From Blastomonas sp. SL216 (GTDB taxonomy: Bacteria > Pseudomonadota > Alphaproteobacteria > Sphingomonadales > Sphingomonadaceae): a stretch of DNA of 64,000 nt. The translations under genes were made by a program, and so were the position numbers. The notes below the pieces were generated by a model, which saw only the letters and a list, made by a program, of their open reading frames with translations, was not told where the DNA came from and ran no database searches. This document shows positions 8,871 through 16,783 of the stretch, piece by piece (within the stretch, counting starts at the first letter, position 1; each line of letters opens with the position of its first letter). The stretch is taken from the NCBI GenBank assembly GCA_026625625.1, contig CP113055.1, forward strand, positions 622,501 through 686,500, in the 5' to 3' direction.

Positions 8871-8889
8871 TTTGCGATTCTATCGCAAA
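8871..8889. promoter_or_regulatory. Perfect inverted repeat at the 3' end of the DUF418 gene, upstream of bfd
   Basis: TTTGCGAT and ATCGCAAA are separated by TCT. The repeat overlaps the DUF418 stop codon. It lacks a T-run, so it may be an operator for bfd or a weak hairpin at the end of the DUF418 message. Confidence 0.35.
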
Positions 8890-10118
8890 CGCATCGGCTG
8901 CAGTTTTCTGCGCGCCAGCGATCGCCACAGCCATTCGGCCGGTCCGAACCGGTACCGTTCCAGCCAGGGCTTGGACCAGGTGAGCATGATTCCCCATGCC
9001 GCGAACACGAACAGCATCGCCGTGGCGCGGTTGATCTCGCCGAACAGCCCGAGACCCCAGCCATAGAAGATGAAGGTCATCAACAGGCTGGTGCCCAGAT
9101 AATTGCTGAATGCGGCGCGGCCGGCGGCGGCGACGCGCACGACAAGCGCGCTGTCGCGATGGTCCACCACCCACCAGAGCAAGGCTGCGGCCCAGCCGAC
9201 CGTCAGCACGATGCGGAAGGGGAAGGAGAGGCTGAAGAACGCAGCAAACGTGATCACCGTGTCATAGCCGCTGGCGATGACCCAGGCGGCCAGCGCGATC
9301 ATCGGACCCAGGCCGATGGCGAACGCCCGCAGCGCAACCTTGGCGTAGATGGAAGGAGCCCACATCCCCAGGATGAAGCCGCTTTTGAGCATCGCCATGC
9401 CCAGCAGCATCATCCCCAGCGTATCGAGCGTGAAGAACATCAGGGTGTTGACGAGCGATTCCGGGAACATGCCCAGATGCTCGCGCATGATCGGCAGCCA
9501 GCCGCTGCGATACAGCTCCAGGCTTTCGGTGATCTGCTCGGTGCCCGGCTTGCCGAAGCTGGCCAGCATCTTGCGGGTGCCCTCGATCGTCTCGGCATCC
9601 GCACCGGCGGCCGAACCCTGAACCGACTGCCACCAGCCGCCGCCGACCAGCAAAAGCGTCAGCACAAAATAGAGCGTGTAGAAAATGGCCGCCCAGCGCA
9701 GCAGCTGCTTCACATCCTTGTTCACGAAGAACAGCGCGAGCGTGCCGCAGATTGCATAAGGCACCAGAATGTCGCCCCACCATATCAGGATGAAATGGGC
9801 TGACCCGATGACGAACAGCCAGGCCATGCGGTTGAGATGCACGCTGCGCGGGTTCTGCCCGGCGGCCTCGGCGCGCTGCATGACCAGCAACATGCTCGCT
9901 CCGAACAGCACGCTGAACAGGCCGCGCATCTTGCCATCGAACGCCACGAAATTGATCGCCCATACCCCGGCGTTGAGCGGATCGGTTCCGCCCCACGCTG
10001 CAGGGTTCACATAGGCCGCATCGGGCATCGCGAAGCCGATGATGTTGAGCAGCAAAATGCCCATCACCGCAAAGCCCCGAATGGCGTCGAGCGAAAGATG
10101 GCGATCGGTCTGTGTCAT
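8880..10118 (-). CDS. DUF418 family membrane protein
   Basis: 412 residues, about ten hydrophobic segments. The opening RHLSLDAIRGFAVMGILLLN and the later FSVLFGASMLL are the marks of the DUF418/YeiB family of inner-membrane proteins, often grouped with acyltransferase-3-like proteins. The C-terminal DUF418 part includes FSNYLGTSLLMTFIFYGWG and FGPAEWLWRSLARRK. The start at 10118 (MTQTDRHLSL) fits the family and has AAGGGG in front. Function in the cell is unknown. Confidence 0.88.
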   Translation of the reverse strand: MTQTDRHLSLDAIRGFAVMGILLLNIIGFAMPDAAYVNPAAWGGTDPLNAGVWAINFVAFDGKMRGLFSVLFGASMLLVMQRAEAAGQNPRSVHLNRMAWLFVIGSAHFILIWWGDILVPYAICGTLALFFVNKDVKQLLRWAAIFYTLYFVLTLLLVGGGWWQSVQGSAAGADAETIEGTRKMLASFGKPGTEQITESLELYRSGWLPIMREHLGMFPESLVNTLMFFTLDTLGMMLLGMAMLKSGFILGMWAPSIYAKVALRAFAIGLGPMIALAAWVIASGYDTVITFAAFFSLSFPFRIVLTVGWAAALLWWVVDHRDSALVVRVAAAGRAAFSNYLGTSLLMTFIFYGWGLGLFGEINRATAMLFVFAAWGIMLTWSKPWLERYRFGPAEWLWRSLARRKLQPMRLR

Positions 10119-10296
10119 AAGCCAAGCCCCTTGCGGCAGACCCGATAGGCGGTGGGCCAGGCCGAGATGGTTTTCTAACATGGTTGCCGTTCATCGCAAT
10201 GCTGGAAGCGCCAGTGGGGGGAGGGGGGAGCATCAGCGGCGCCTGCATCGAGCGAGTCTGGGGAAAAGCAATGTTTTACAGGTACTTATCTGAATT

Positions 10297-10513
10297 TAGA
10301 CCGTATGGTCTATTTGAGGACCTCTGGGCGGACCGTCCAGTCCAGCATCAGACCGCCTGGCCCATCCCAAAAGGGCGATTCTGGACCGTTCGAGAGCGAT
10401 TTGGAGGGTTGGCGGCACCTTTCTGGCATCTCAAAAGAGGGTTCAGAGACCTTCAAATGCTCGATTTGGACCGTCCGGTCGGGTAGCCAAAGGTTAATGG
10501 ACCGACCGGACCA
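10297..10513. promoter_or_regulatory. Cluster of five TetR (LmrA/YxaF)-type operator-like palindromes
   Basis: Sites: TAGACCGTATGGTCTA (10297-10312), CGGACCGTCCAGTCCA (10329-10344), CAGACCGCCTGGCCCA (10349-10364), TGGACCGTCCGGTCGG (10467-10482) and TGGACCGACCGGACCA (10498-10513). All share a GACC(G) arm and most a facing GGTC/GTCC arm. The TAGACCG...GGTCTA shape is that of operators bound by LmrA/YxaF-like TetR repressors; the neighbouring regulator is of that kind. Binding is inferred. Confidence 0.55.
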
Positions 10514-10947
10514 GAATTCTGGTGCTGCCGACATCGCTGAGAACCCCTGCAGCGCGGCATGGCCCTGGCAAGGTTTCGTCAATCTTGGTTAACGAATGAA
10601 CAGGCCAGATTTATCGTCTATTTACCTTGGTTAACGTAAAATTTAACCACGTTTTATCAGTGTGATAACCTCGCGCTCTCTTAAGAAATCGAGGTTGTTC
10701 ATCAGCCGGCCAGGATAATCCTTGCAAAAGGCTTGCTAGACCGTTCGCCCCATAGGCTGGGGTTAACCACAGATTGACCGAAGATTAAGCCGCGATCGCC
10801 ACAGGTTGCGCTGATCTTAACGTGCCAGCGCAAATGGTTAACAAAATCTTTGGCCTGTTTGTCCACTTTTCGGGGCTCGGGAGGCCAAGTGTTAACGGCT
10901 TTTCGGGGTCAAAAAGGGGTGCTGCTTGACAGCTTGCGACCCCTCGC

Positions 10948-10963
10948 TAGACTGGTTGGTCTA
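10948..10963. promoter_or_regulatory. Operator-like palindrome in front of the TetR gene
   Basis: TAGACTGGTTGGTCTA has TAGAC/GTCTA arms. It lies 60 bases upstream of the preferred tetR start (11023), as expected for autoregulation. It resembles the sites at 10297 and 11613. Confidence 0.6.
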
Positions 10964-11022
10964 TGCTGGCCTTTTTGCTCGATCCCGCCACCCTTTCGGG
11001 TCAAGGCGCGGCTTCCACCGAC

Positions 11023-11586
11023 ATGCACCCCACCCGGCTGCGGCTGATCAGTGTCGCGACCCGGCTGTTTCAGCAGCGCGGCTATCACGCGATCGGGCTG
11101 TCCGAAATTCTGGCGCTGTCAGAAACGCCCAAGGGCTCGCTCTATCATCACTTCCCCGGCGGGAAGCCTGAGCTGGCCACCGCATGCGTGGCGCGGATCG
11201 CCGATAGCTCGCTGCATGCGATCGAGCAGCTATCGGCCAGCGGGCTCGATATTGTGGGCTTTTTGCGCAATCTGTCGGAGGTCACTGCAGCCTGGTTGCA
11301 GAGGACCGACTGGCTCGACGGATCTCTGCTCGCGGTGATCGGGCAGGAGCAGGGCGGGGCCGGCGGACCATTGAGCGAGGCGGTGCGCATCGCCTATCAG
11401 CGGATCGAAATGCGGCTCGCGCGCTGGCTGATGGCCGAAGGCGTCGCGGTGACCCGGGCCAGAGACATGGCGGCCACGATCATCGCCGCGCAGGAAGGTG
11501 CGCTGGTGCTGGCGCGCAGCCGTCACGATGCCGCGCCAGTGGCGCTGGTGACTGACATGCTGTGCATGATGGTGGAGCGCGGATAG
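11023..11586 (+). CDS. TetR/AcrR family repressor (LmrA/YxaF-like)
   Basis: 187 residues. The N-terminal helix-turn-helix reads RLISVATRLFQQRGYHAIGL then SEILALSETPKGSLYHHFPG, with the GSLYHHFPGGK signature of the LmrA/YxaF-like TetR branch. The remainder is the ligand-binding domain. ATG at 11023 is preferred because the family starts about ten residues before the HTH; a longer frame from 10963 would overlap the operator at 10948 and has no ribosome site. Palindromes before this gene, before the dehalogenase and across the upstream region suggest that it represses itself and the dehalogenase operon. Confidence 0.85.
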   Translation: MHPTRLRLISVATRLFQQRGYHAIGLSEILALSETPKGSLYHHFPGGKPELATACVARIADSSLHAIEQLSASGLDIVGFLRNLSEVTAAWLQRTDWLDGSLLAVIGQEQGGAGGPLSEAVRIAYQRIEMRLARWLMAEGVAVTRARDMAATIIAAQEGALVLARSRHDAAPVALVTDMLCMMVERG

Positions 11587-11612
11587 CCCGGTTTTGCGGC
11601 GTTTCGATGCGC

Positions 11613-11628
11613 TGGACCGATCGGTCGG
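11613..11628. promoter_or_regulatory. Operator-like palindrome before the haloalkane dehalogenase gene
   Basis: TGGACCGATCGGTCGG lies between the tetR stop (11586) and the dehalogenase start (11722). It is nearly identical to the site at 10467-10482. It is likely the operator of the dehalogenase/dienelactone hydrolase operon. Confidence 0.6.
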
Positions 11629-11721
11629 GCGGGTGCCGGGCAGGCAAATAGGGGCAGGTACGGTAACGGCCGCACCAGCACCGGCGAACCGATAACAGGC
11701 CTGGACTGAGGAGAGCATGTG

Positions 11722-12639
11722 ATGACGATCGAGGCTTTGCGGACACCCGAAGCGGCTTTTTCGGCCGTGCCGGATTTCGATTATCCGGTCAGCTATGCCG
11801 ATGACCTGCCGGGTTATGAGGGGCTTCGTGCGGCCTGGATCGATACCGGGCCCGAGGATGCGGACCGCGTCTTCCTCTGCCTGCATGGCGAGCCGAGCTG
11901 GTCCTTTCTCTACCGCCGGATGATCCCGGTTTTCCTGGATAGCGGTGCGCGGGTGATCGCGCCCGATCTGTTCGGCTTCGGGCGCTCGGACAAGCCGGTG
12001 GACCGCGCTGTCTATACCTTCGACTTCCATCGCAACCATCTGCTGCGCCTGGTCGAACGGCTGGACCTCAGGAACATCACCCTGGTGGTGCAGGACTGGG
12101 GCGGTCTGCTCGGCCTGACTCTGCCGGTGGACGCGGTGTTTGCGGACCGACTGTCGCGGCTGATCGTGATGAACACCGGCCTGGGGCAGGGCGAGAGCCC
12201 GGGACCCGGCTTCGATGCCTGGAAGCATTATGCGCTGTCGACGCCCGATCTGCCGGTGGGCCGCATCATCGCGCGCGGTACGCCGCACCTCACCGAACAG
12301 GAAATCGCAGCTTATGACGCGCCCTATCCGGGGCCCGAATACAAGGCCGGTGCACAGGTGTTCCCGGCGCTGGTGCCAGTGACGCCCGACATGCCGGGGG
12401 TGGAGCATGGCAAGGCCGCTGCGCGCTTCTGGAGCGAACGCTGGTCCGGACAGAGTTTCATGGCTGTCGGCGCGGCGGACCCGGTGCTCGGCATCGCGCC
12501 GATGGCGCGGCTGCGCGCGATCATCAAGGGATGTCCCGAACCGCTGATCATCCCCGATGGCGGCCATTTCGTGCAGGAATGGGGGGAACAAATTGCCCGC
12601 GCCGCGCTTGCAGCTTTCGGGGATGTGACACCCGCCTGA
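11722..12639 (+). CDS. Haloalkane dehalogenase, subfamily I (DhlA/DhmA-like)
   Basis: 305 residues, alpha/beta hydrolase fold. Such enzymes split carbon-halogen bonds of alkyl halides to alcohol and halide. LHGEPSWSFLYRRM holds the oxyanion region; VVQDWGG gives the nucleophile Asp125 and halide-binding Trp126, matching Asp124/Trp125 of DhlA. The acid is probably in VGAADPVLG and the base His in GGHFVQEWG. At the place of the second halide Trp of DhlA (Trp175) this protein reads ARGTPHLTE, a Gly as in DhmA. GAGGAG precedes the ATG at 11722. The TetR neighbour and operator suggest induction by a substrate. Confidence 0.85.
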   Translation: MTIEALRTPEAAFSAVPDFDYPVSYADDLPGYEGLRAAWIDTGPEDADRVFLCLHGEPSWSFLYRRMIPVFLDSGARVIAPDLFGFGRSDKPVDRAVYTFDFHRNHLLRLVERLDLRNITLVVQDWGGLLGLTLPVDAVFADRLSRLIVMNTGLGQGESPGPGFDAWKHYALSTPDLPVGRIIARGTPHLTEQEIAAYDAPYPGPEYKAGAQVFPALVPVTPDMPGVEHGKAAARFWSERWSGQSFMAVGAADPVLGIAPMARLRAIIKGCPEPLIIPDGGHFVQEWGEQIARAALAAFGDVTPA

Positions 12640-12655
12640 CCTGGAGATGAGCCTG

Positions 12656-13561
12656 ATGACCGAAACCACCCCGCGCCGGATGCGCGCCAGCGACTTCCAC
12701 CCCCATATTCTCGAGATTTTCGACGGCTATGTGCACGGCAAGCTGAGCAAGCGCGAATTCATCCAGCAGGCGGGGCGCTATGCCGCCGCGGGGGTGACCG
12801 GGTTGATGATCCTCAACCAGCTGAGCCCCGATTATGCACTCGCGCAGCAGGTCGCTCCGGATGATCCGGCAATCCGTACCGAACGGGTGGAGTATCAGAG
12901 CCCCGAAGGCCATGGGACGGTCAGGGGGCTGATGGCGTGGCCCACTAACACCAAGGGCAAGCTGCCTGCGGTGCTGGTGGTGCACGAAAATCGCGGCCTC
13001 AATCCCTATATCGAGGATGTCGTCCGCAGGCTGGCCAAGGCGGGCTATCTGGCGCTGGGCCCGGATGGGCTGACATCGCTGGGCGGCTATCCCGGCACCG
13101 ACGACCAGGGTCGCACGATGCAGGCCTCGCTCGATCCGGCCAGGCTGATGGAGGATTTCTTCGCCGGGTTCGAGTTCCTCCGCGATCACAAGGCCTCGAC
13201 CGGCAAGGTCGGCGTCACCGGATTCTGCTATGGCGGCGGTGTCTGCCATGCGCTCGCGGTGGCCTATCCGGACCTGGCCGCTGCCGTGCCGTTCTACGGA
13301 CGCCAGGCCAGGCCCGAGGAGGTGCCGTCGATCAAGGCGCCTTTGCTGATCCACTTTGCCGAGAATGACGAGCGCGTGAACGCCACCTGGCCGGCCTGTG
13401 AGGCCGCGCTCAAGGCCAATGGCAAGACCTACGAAGCGCATTTCTATGCAGGGACGGCCCATGGCTTTCACAATGACACGACGCCCCGGTACGACGAGGC
13501 GGCCGCCAAGCTCGCCTGGGACAGGACGCTGGCGCATTTCGGCCGGTATCTGAAGGCCTGA
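12656..13561 (+). CDS. Dienelactone hydrolase family protein, probably exported
   Basis: 301 residues. The catalytic triad of the family is visible: Cys in GFCYGGG, Asp in HFAENDERV, His in GTAHGFHND. Residues about 30-65 (LSKREFIQQAGRYAAAGVTG and on to YALAQQ) look like a Tat-like or Sec signal of the YghX type, though the twin Arg is replaced by Lys-Arg. The ATG at 12656 has GGAG nine bases upstream; ATG at 12647 would leave no spacing. Only 16 bases separate it from the dehalogenase stop, so the two form an operon. The substrate is unknown. Confidence 0.82.
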   Translation: MTETTPRRMRASDFHPHILEIFDGYVHGKLSKREFIQQAGRYAAAGVTGLMILNQLSPDYALAQQVAPDDPAIRTERVEYQSPEGHGTVRGLMAWPTNTKGKLPAVLVVHENRGLNPYIEDVVRRLAKAGYLALGPDGLTSLGGYPGTDDQGRTMQASLDPARLMEDFFAGFEFLRDHKASTGKVGVTGFCYGGGVCHALAVAYPDLAAAVPFYGRQARPEEVPSIKAPLLIHFAENDERVNATWPACEAALKANGKTYEAHFYAGTAHGFHNDTTPRYDEAAAKLAWDRTLAHFGRYLKA

Positions 13562-13604
13562 TCCTGCCCAGCTCAGCTTGGACAATGTGTCTAATAGGGG
13601 TTAT

Positions 13605-13638
13605 CCTGCGGCTGTCCTAAACAGGTGACAGCCGCAGG
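13605..13638. promoter_or_regulatory. 12-bp perfect inverted repeat between dienelactone hydrolase and cioA
   Basis: CCTGCGGCTGTC and GACAGCCGCAGG flank a 10-base loop. It begins 44 bases after the upstream stop and ends 66 bases before the cioA ATG. No T-run follows on either strand. It may terminate the dehalogenase message by folding, or act as a leader hairpin or operator of the oxidase operon. Confidence 0.45.
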
Positions 13639-13704
13639 CTGCCGGACTGGAGCAAATACCGGCTGCCACGCACATGCGGCAATGCGAGACGGGAGATCGC
13701 GCCG

Positions 13705-15138
13705 ATGTTCGATGGTTTTGATGCGCTGCTGCTGGCGCGGATCCAGTTTGCCTTCACGGTCAGCTTCCACTTCATCTTCCCGGCCTTTTCGATAGGCCTC
13801 GCCAGCTATCTGGCGGTGCTGGAAGGGCTGTGGCTCAAGACCAGCGACCATATCTATCTCGACCTGTTCAAATACTGGCGCAAGATCTTCGCTATCGCCT
13901 TTGCCATGGGCGTCGTCTCGGGCATCGTGATGTCCTATCAGTTCGGCACCAACTGGTCGGTATTCTCGGACAGGACCGGACCGATCATCGGCCCTCTGAT
14001 GGCCTATGAGGTGCTCACCGCCTTCTTTCTGGAAGCAGGCTTTCTGGGCGTCATGCTGTTCGGCATGGACAAGGTCGGGCGCAAGCTGCACTTCACGGCC
14101 ACGCTGATGGTTGCCGTCGGCACCTTCATCTCCGCCTTCTGGATTCTCAGCGTCAACAGCTGGATGCAGACGCCGACCGGATATGAAATCGCCGCCAATG
14201 GCCAGTTCGTCCCTGGCGAAAGCTGGCTGGCGATCATCTTCAACCCCAGCTTCCCCTATCGCCTCGTCCACACGGTGATGGCCGCGTATCTGACCACCGC
14301 GTTCGTCGTCGGTGCGGTCGGCGCGTTTCACCTGCTCAAGAACAAGGCGGATCATCGCGCGCAGCGGATGTTCTCGATGGCGATGTGGATGGCGGCTCTG
14401 GTCGCTCCGCTGCAGATATTCGCAGGCGACATGCACGGCCTCAACACGCTCGAGCATCAGCCCGCCAAGGTGATGGCGATGGAAGGCCATTACCAGAGCC
14501 ATCCCGATGGCGCGCCGCTGATCCTCTTCGGCATCCCCAACAGTGCGGAAAAGCGCGTCGATTATGCCATCCAGATTCCGGACATGTCCTCGCTGATCCT
14601 CAAGCATGATCTGAACGCACCGCTCGCGGGGCTGGACAGCGTTCCGGAGGACAAGCAGCCGCCGGTGGGCATGATCTTCTGGTCGTTCCGCATCATGGTC
14701 GGCATCGGCTTTGCGATGCTGGGTATCGGGCTGTTCAGCCTGCTCGCGCGGGTGCGCGGCAGGCTTTATGACTGGCCGTGGCTGCACCGCGCCGCGATCG
14801 TCATGGGGCCGTCGGGCTTTGTTGCGGTCATCGCCGGCTGGATCACCACCGAGGTCGGCCGCCAGCCCTATACCGTCTATGGCCTGCTCACCACGGCAGA
14901 CAGTGTCTCGCCGCTTGCCGCGCCCGCGGTCGGGGCTTCCCTGGTGGCGTTCATCGTCACCTATTTCATCATGTTCGGGGCGGGCACCGCTTATATCCTG
15001 AAGCTGATGAGCAAGCCTGCCACCGGGCATGAGGAGGCGGCAGCGTCGGGCCCGCTGCGCAGCGCGGGCATCACGCCTGCAGCGGCCGACAGCACGCAGC
15101 GCGGGCGCAGCGGCACCATGATGGAGGAGGGCGCATGA
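13705..15138 (+). CDS. cioA: Cyanide-insensitive bd-type quinol oxidase, subunit I
   Basis: 477 residues. Subunit I of the haem b/d quinol oxidase in the inner membrane, which oxidises ubiquinol and reduces oxygen to water. The opening ALLLARIQFAFTVSFHFIFP contains the conserved His ligand; GFLGVMLFGMDKVG and WMQTPTGYEI are typical. The Q-loop is short, placing it in the CIO branch rather than E. coli CydA. The ATG has GGGAG nine bases ahead. It overlaps cioB by four bases (ATGA). Confidence 0.93.
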   Translation: MFDGFDALLLARIQFAFTVSFHFIFPAFSIGLASYLAVLEGLWLKTSDHIYLDLFKYWRKIFAIAFAMGVVSGIVMSYQFGTNWSVFSDRTGPIIGPLMAYEVLTAFFLEAGFLGVMLFGMDKVGRKLHFTATLMVAVGTFISAFWILSVNSWMQTPTGYEIAANGQFVPGESWLAIIFNPSFPYRLVHTVMAAYLTTAFVVGAVGAFHLLKNKADHRAQRMFSMAMWMAALVAPLQIFAGDMHGLNTLEHQPAKVMAMEGHYQSHPDGAPLILFGIPNSAEKRVDYAIQIPDMSSLILKHDLNAPLAGLDSVPEDKQPPVGMIFWSFRIMVGIGFAMLGIGLFSLLARVRGRLYDWPWLHRAAIVMGPSGFVAVIAGWITTEVGRQPYTVYGLLTTADSVSPLAAPAVGASLVAFIVTYFIMFGAGTAYILKLMSKPATGHEEAAASGPLRSAGITPAAADSTQRGRSGTMMEEGA

Positions 15139-16136
15139 ACATCGACCTGACCATTGTCTGGGCGTTCATCATTGCCTTTGCCGTGTTCGCCTATGTGGTG
15201 ATGGACGGGTTCGACTTGGGCATCGGCATCATCTTCCCGGCGCTGGGGCGCGGGGCAGAGCGCGACAAGGCGATGAATTCGGTCGCGCCCGTCTGGGACG
15301 GCAACGAGACCTGGCTGGTATTGGGCGGGGGAGGGCTGCTCGCCGCCTTCCCGCTGGCTTATGCGATCATCCTGCCCGCCATCTACCCGCCGATCATCGC
15401 GATGCTGTTGGGGCTGGTGCTGCGCGGCGTGGCCTTCGAAGGTCGCTGGCGCGACCCCAATCACCAGCCATTCTGGGATTTTGCGTTCACCGCAGGCTCG
15501 TTCGTCGCGGCCTTTGCGCAGGGCGTCACCCTGGGCGCGCTGCTGCAGGGCGTGGAGGTCGAAGGACGCGCCTATGCGGGGGGCTGGCTCGACTGGCTCA
15601 GCCTCTATTCGGTGCTGACCGGCATCGGCACCGTGATCGGCTATGGCCTGCTGGGTTCGACCTGGCTGATCATGAAGACCGAAGGGCCGGTGCAGGACCA
15701 TGCCTTTCGCATGAGCTGGAAGCTGTTCCCGGCCACTCTGGTCGCTCTCGGCGCGGTCAGTCTCTATACCCCGTTCCTCGAGGCCGAATATTTCGCGCGC
15801 TGGTTCACGTTCCCCAGCGTGCTCTTCTCGGCACAGGTGCCGCTGCTGGTCGCGCTGATCAGCTTCCTGCTGCTGCGCGCGCTGCAGAAGCGGCACGATT
15901 ATGCGCCGTTCCTGCTGACCCTGACGCTGTTCCTGCTCGGCATGATCGGGCTGGGCATCAGCATGTTCCCCTATGTGGTGCCCGATGAGGTGACGATCTG
16001 GGATGCGGCGACCCACCCCAGCAGCCAGGCGTTCATGCTGGTGGGCACGCTGTTCATCGTGCCGCTGATCATCGGTTATACGGCATGGGCCTATTGGGTG
16101 TTCCGCGGCAAGGTGGGGGATGAGGGCTATCACTGA
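15135..16136 (+). CDS. cioB: Cyanide-insensitive bd-type quinol oxidase, subunit II
   Basis: 333 residues, about eight membrane helices. YVVMDGFDLGIGIIFP and PVWDGNETWLVLGGGG are the hallmark segments of CydB/CioB. It pairs with subunit I to form the oxidase. The start overlaps the cioA stop and the stop overlaps the next small gene (TGATG), so the three genes are translationally coupled. Confidence 0.93.
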   Translation: MNIDLTIVWAFIIAFAVFAYVVMDGFDLGIGIIFPALGRGAERDKAMNSVAPVWDGNETWLVLGGGGLLAAFPLAYAIILPAIYPPIIAMLLGLVLRGVAFEGRWRDPNHQPFWDFAFTAGSFVAAFAQGVTLGALLQGVEVEGRAYAGGWLDWLSLYSVLTGIGTVIGYGLLGSTWLIMKTEGPVQDHAFRMSWKLFPATLVALGAVSLYTPFLEAEYFARWFTFPSVLFSAQVPLLVALISFLLLRALQKRHDYAPFLLTLTLFLLGMIGLGISMFPYVVPDEVTIWDAATHPSSQAFMLVGTLFIVPLIIGYTAWAYWVFRGKVGDEGYH

Positions 16137-16279
16137 TGCTGCCCGATAGCGACAATCCTGATCGCGGCGATGCCCGCCCGCTGGCCGAGCGGCTGGGCTG
16201 GATGGCCGCGCTCTGGCTGATATCGGTCGGCGTGGTGGGGGTGATCGCTTATGCCATCCGGTGGTGGATAAACGCCTGA
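16136..16279 (+). CDS. DUF2474-type small membrane protein of the bd oxidase operon
   Basis: 47 residues with one membrane helix (WMAALWLISVGVVGVIAYAI) after a polar N-terminus and RLGW. Small one-helix proteins of this type (DUF2474) lie after CIO-type oxidase genes and are thought to act like CydX, stabilising the complex. The ATG shares bases with the cioB stop (TGATG). Too short for most gene callers; position and helix make it convincing. Confidence 0.82.
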   Translation: MLPDSDNPDRGDARPLAERLGWMAALWLISVGVVGVIAYAIRWWINA

Positions 16280-16309
16280 CGCTGACCGCCCGGCATGGTA
16301 TCATGCGCC

Positions 16310-16726
16310 ATGGCAGACCCGGCCGATCCTGTAACCGACCCTGGCGCAACGCCCCGGCTTGCTGCCGACACCCTGGCGGTGCGCGGGTTCCAGCTGATCG
16401 AACACGTTCTGCTGGTGCTGGTGGCGCTGATGACATTGTTCGCGGCGGGGGTGGAGGTCTGGGGCATCATCGCCGCCCGCACGATCTCGCTGGCCGACAT
16501 CCTGCTGATGTTCCTCTATACCGAGGTGATCGGCATGATCGCGGTCTTCTATACCGGCACCGGATCGCCCTTTGTCTATCCGATCTTCATCGCCATCACC
16601 GCGCTGGCCCGGCTGATCGTGCTGCAGGGCAAGGACATGGCGCCGGACAAGATCCTGTTCGAAGCGGGCGCCATCCTGCTGCTCGCGGTGGCCGCCGTGA
16701 TCCTCACGCGCGCGGGCAGGGCTTGA
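16310..16726 (+). CDS. PsiE family phosphate-starvation-inducible membrane protein
   Basis: 138 residues, four hydrophobic segments. The pattern IEHVLLVLVALMTLFAAGVE, LLMFLYTEVIGMIAVFYTG and ARLIVLQGKDM matches the PsiE family of inner-membrane proteins, whose role is unclear. ATG at 16310 (MADPADPV) is preferred over one 15 bases upstream; neither has a strong ribosome site. It lies 31 bases after the DUF2474 gene and may be part of the same transcript. Confidence 0.8.
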   Translation: MADPADPVTDPGATPRLAADTLAVRGFQLIEHVLLVLVALMTLFAAGVEVWGIIAARTISLADILLMFLYTEVIGMIAVFYTGTGSPFVYPIFIAITALARLIVLQGKDMAPDKILFEAGAILLLAVAAVILTRAGRA

Positions 16727-16783
16727 CCAGGCCGGGCGTGCTGGCAAGAAGGCGCAACGCTCGCGCTCAGCAAGGCTCGCTTC

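Larger units (their letters stand above)
10119..11022. other. 900-bp gene-free region with operator-like palindromes and an AT-rich core
   Basis: No convincing gene. Bases 10297-10513 and 10948-10963 hold palindromes of the type TAGACC-N4-GGTCTA (listed separately), and half sites TGGACCGTTCG (10382-10392) and TAGACCGTTCG (10737-10747) lie between. Bases about 10560-10900 are far more AT-rich than the rest of the window and hold repeated GGTTAAC words at 10587, 10629, 10761, 10836 and 10890. The TetR gene follows. The short open frames here have no family-like features. Confidence 0.7.

Noticed and set aside
10301-10592. Short open frames in the gene-free region before tetR
   Set aside because: They run through the operator-like palindromes, have no good ribosome site and no recognisable protein pattern.
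10560-10900. AT-rich island as a chromosomal replication origin
   Set aside because: No cluster of DnaA boxes (TTATCCACA-like) and no origin-linked genes such as dnaA, hemE or parAB nearby.
13591-15030. Long minus-strand open frame opposite cioA
   Set aside because: Its translation is His/Arg/Asp-rich without domain features; cioA on the plus strand has all conserved motifs. Antisense frames of this length are common in GC-rich DNA.
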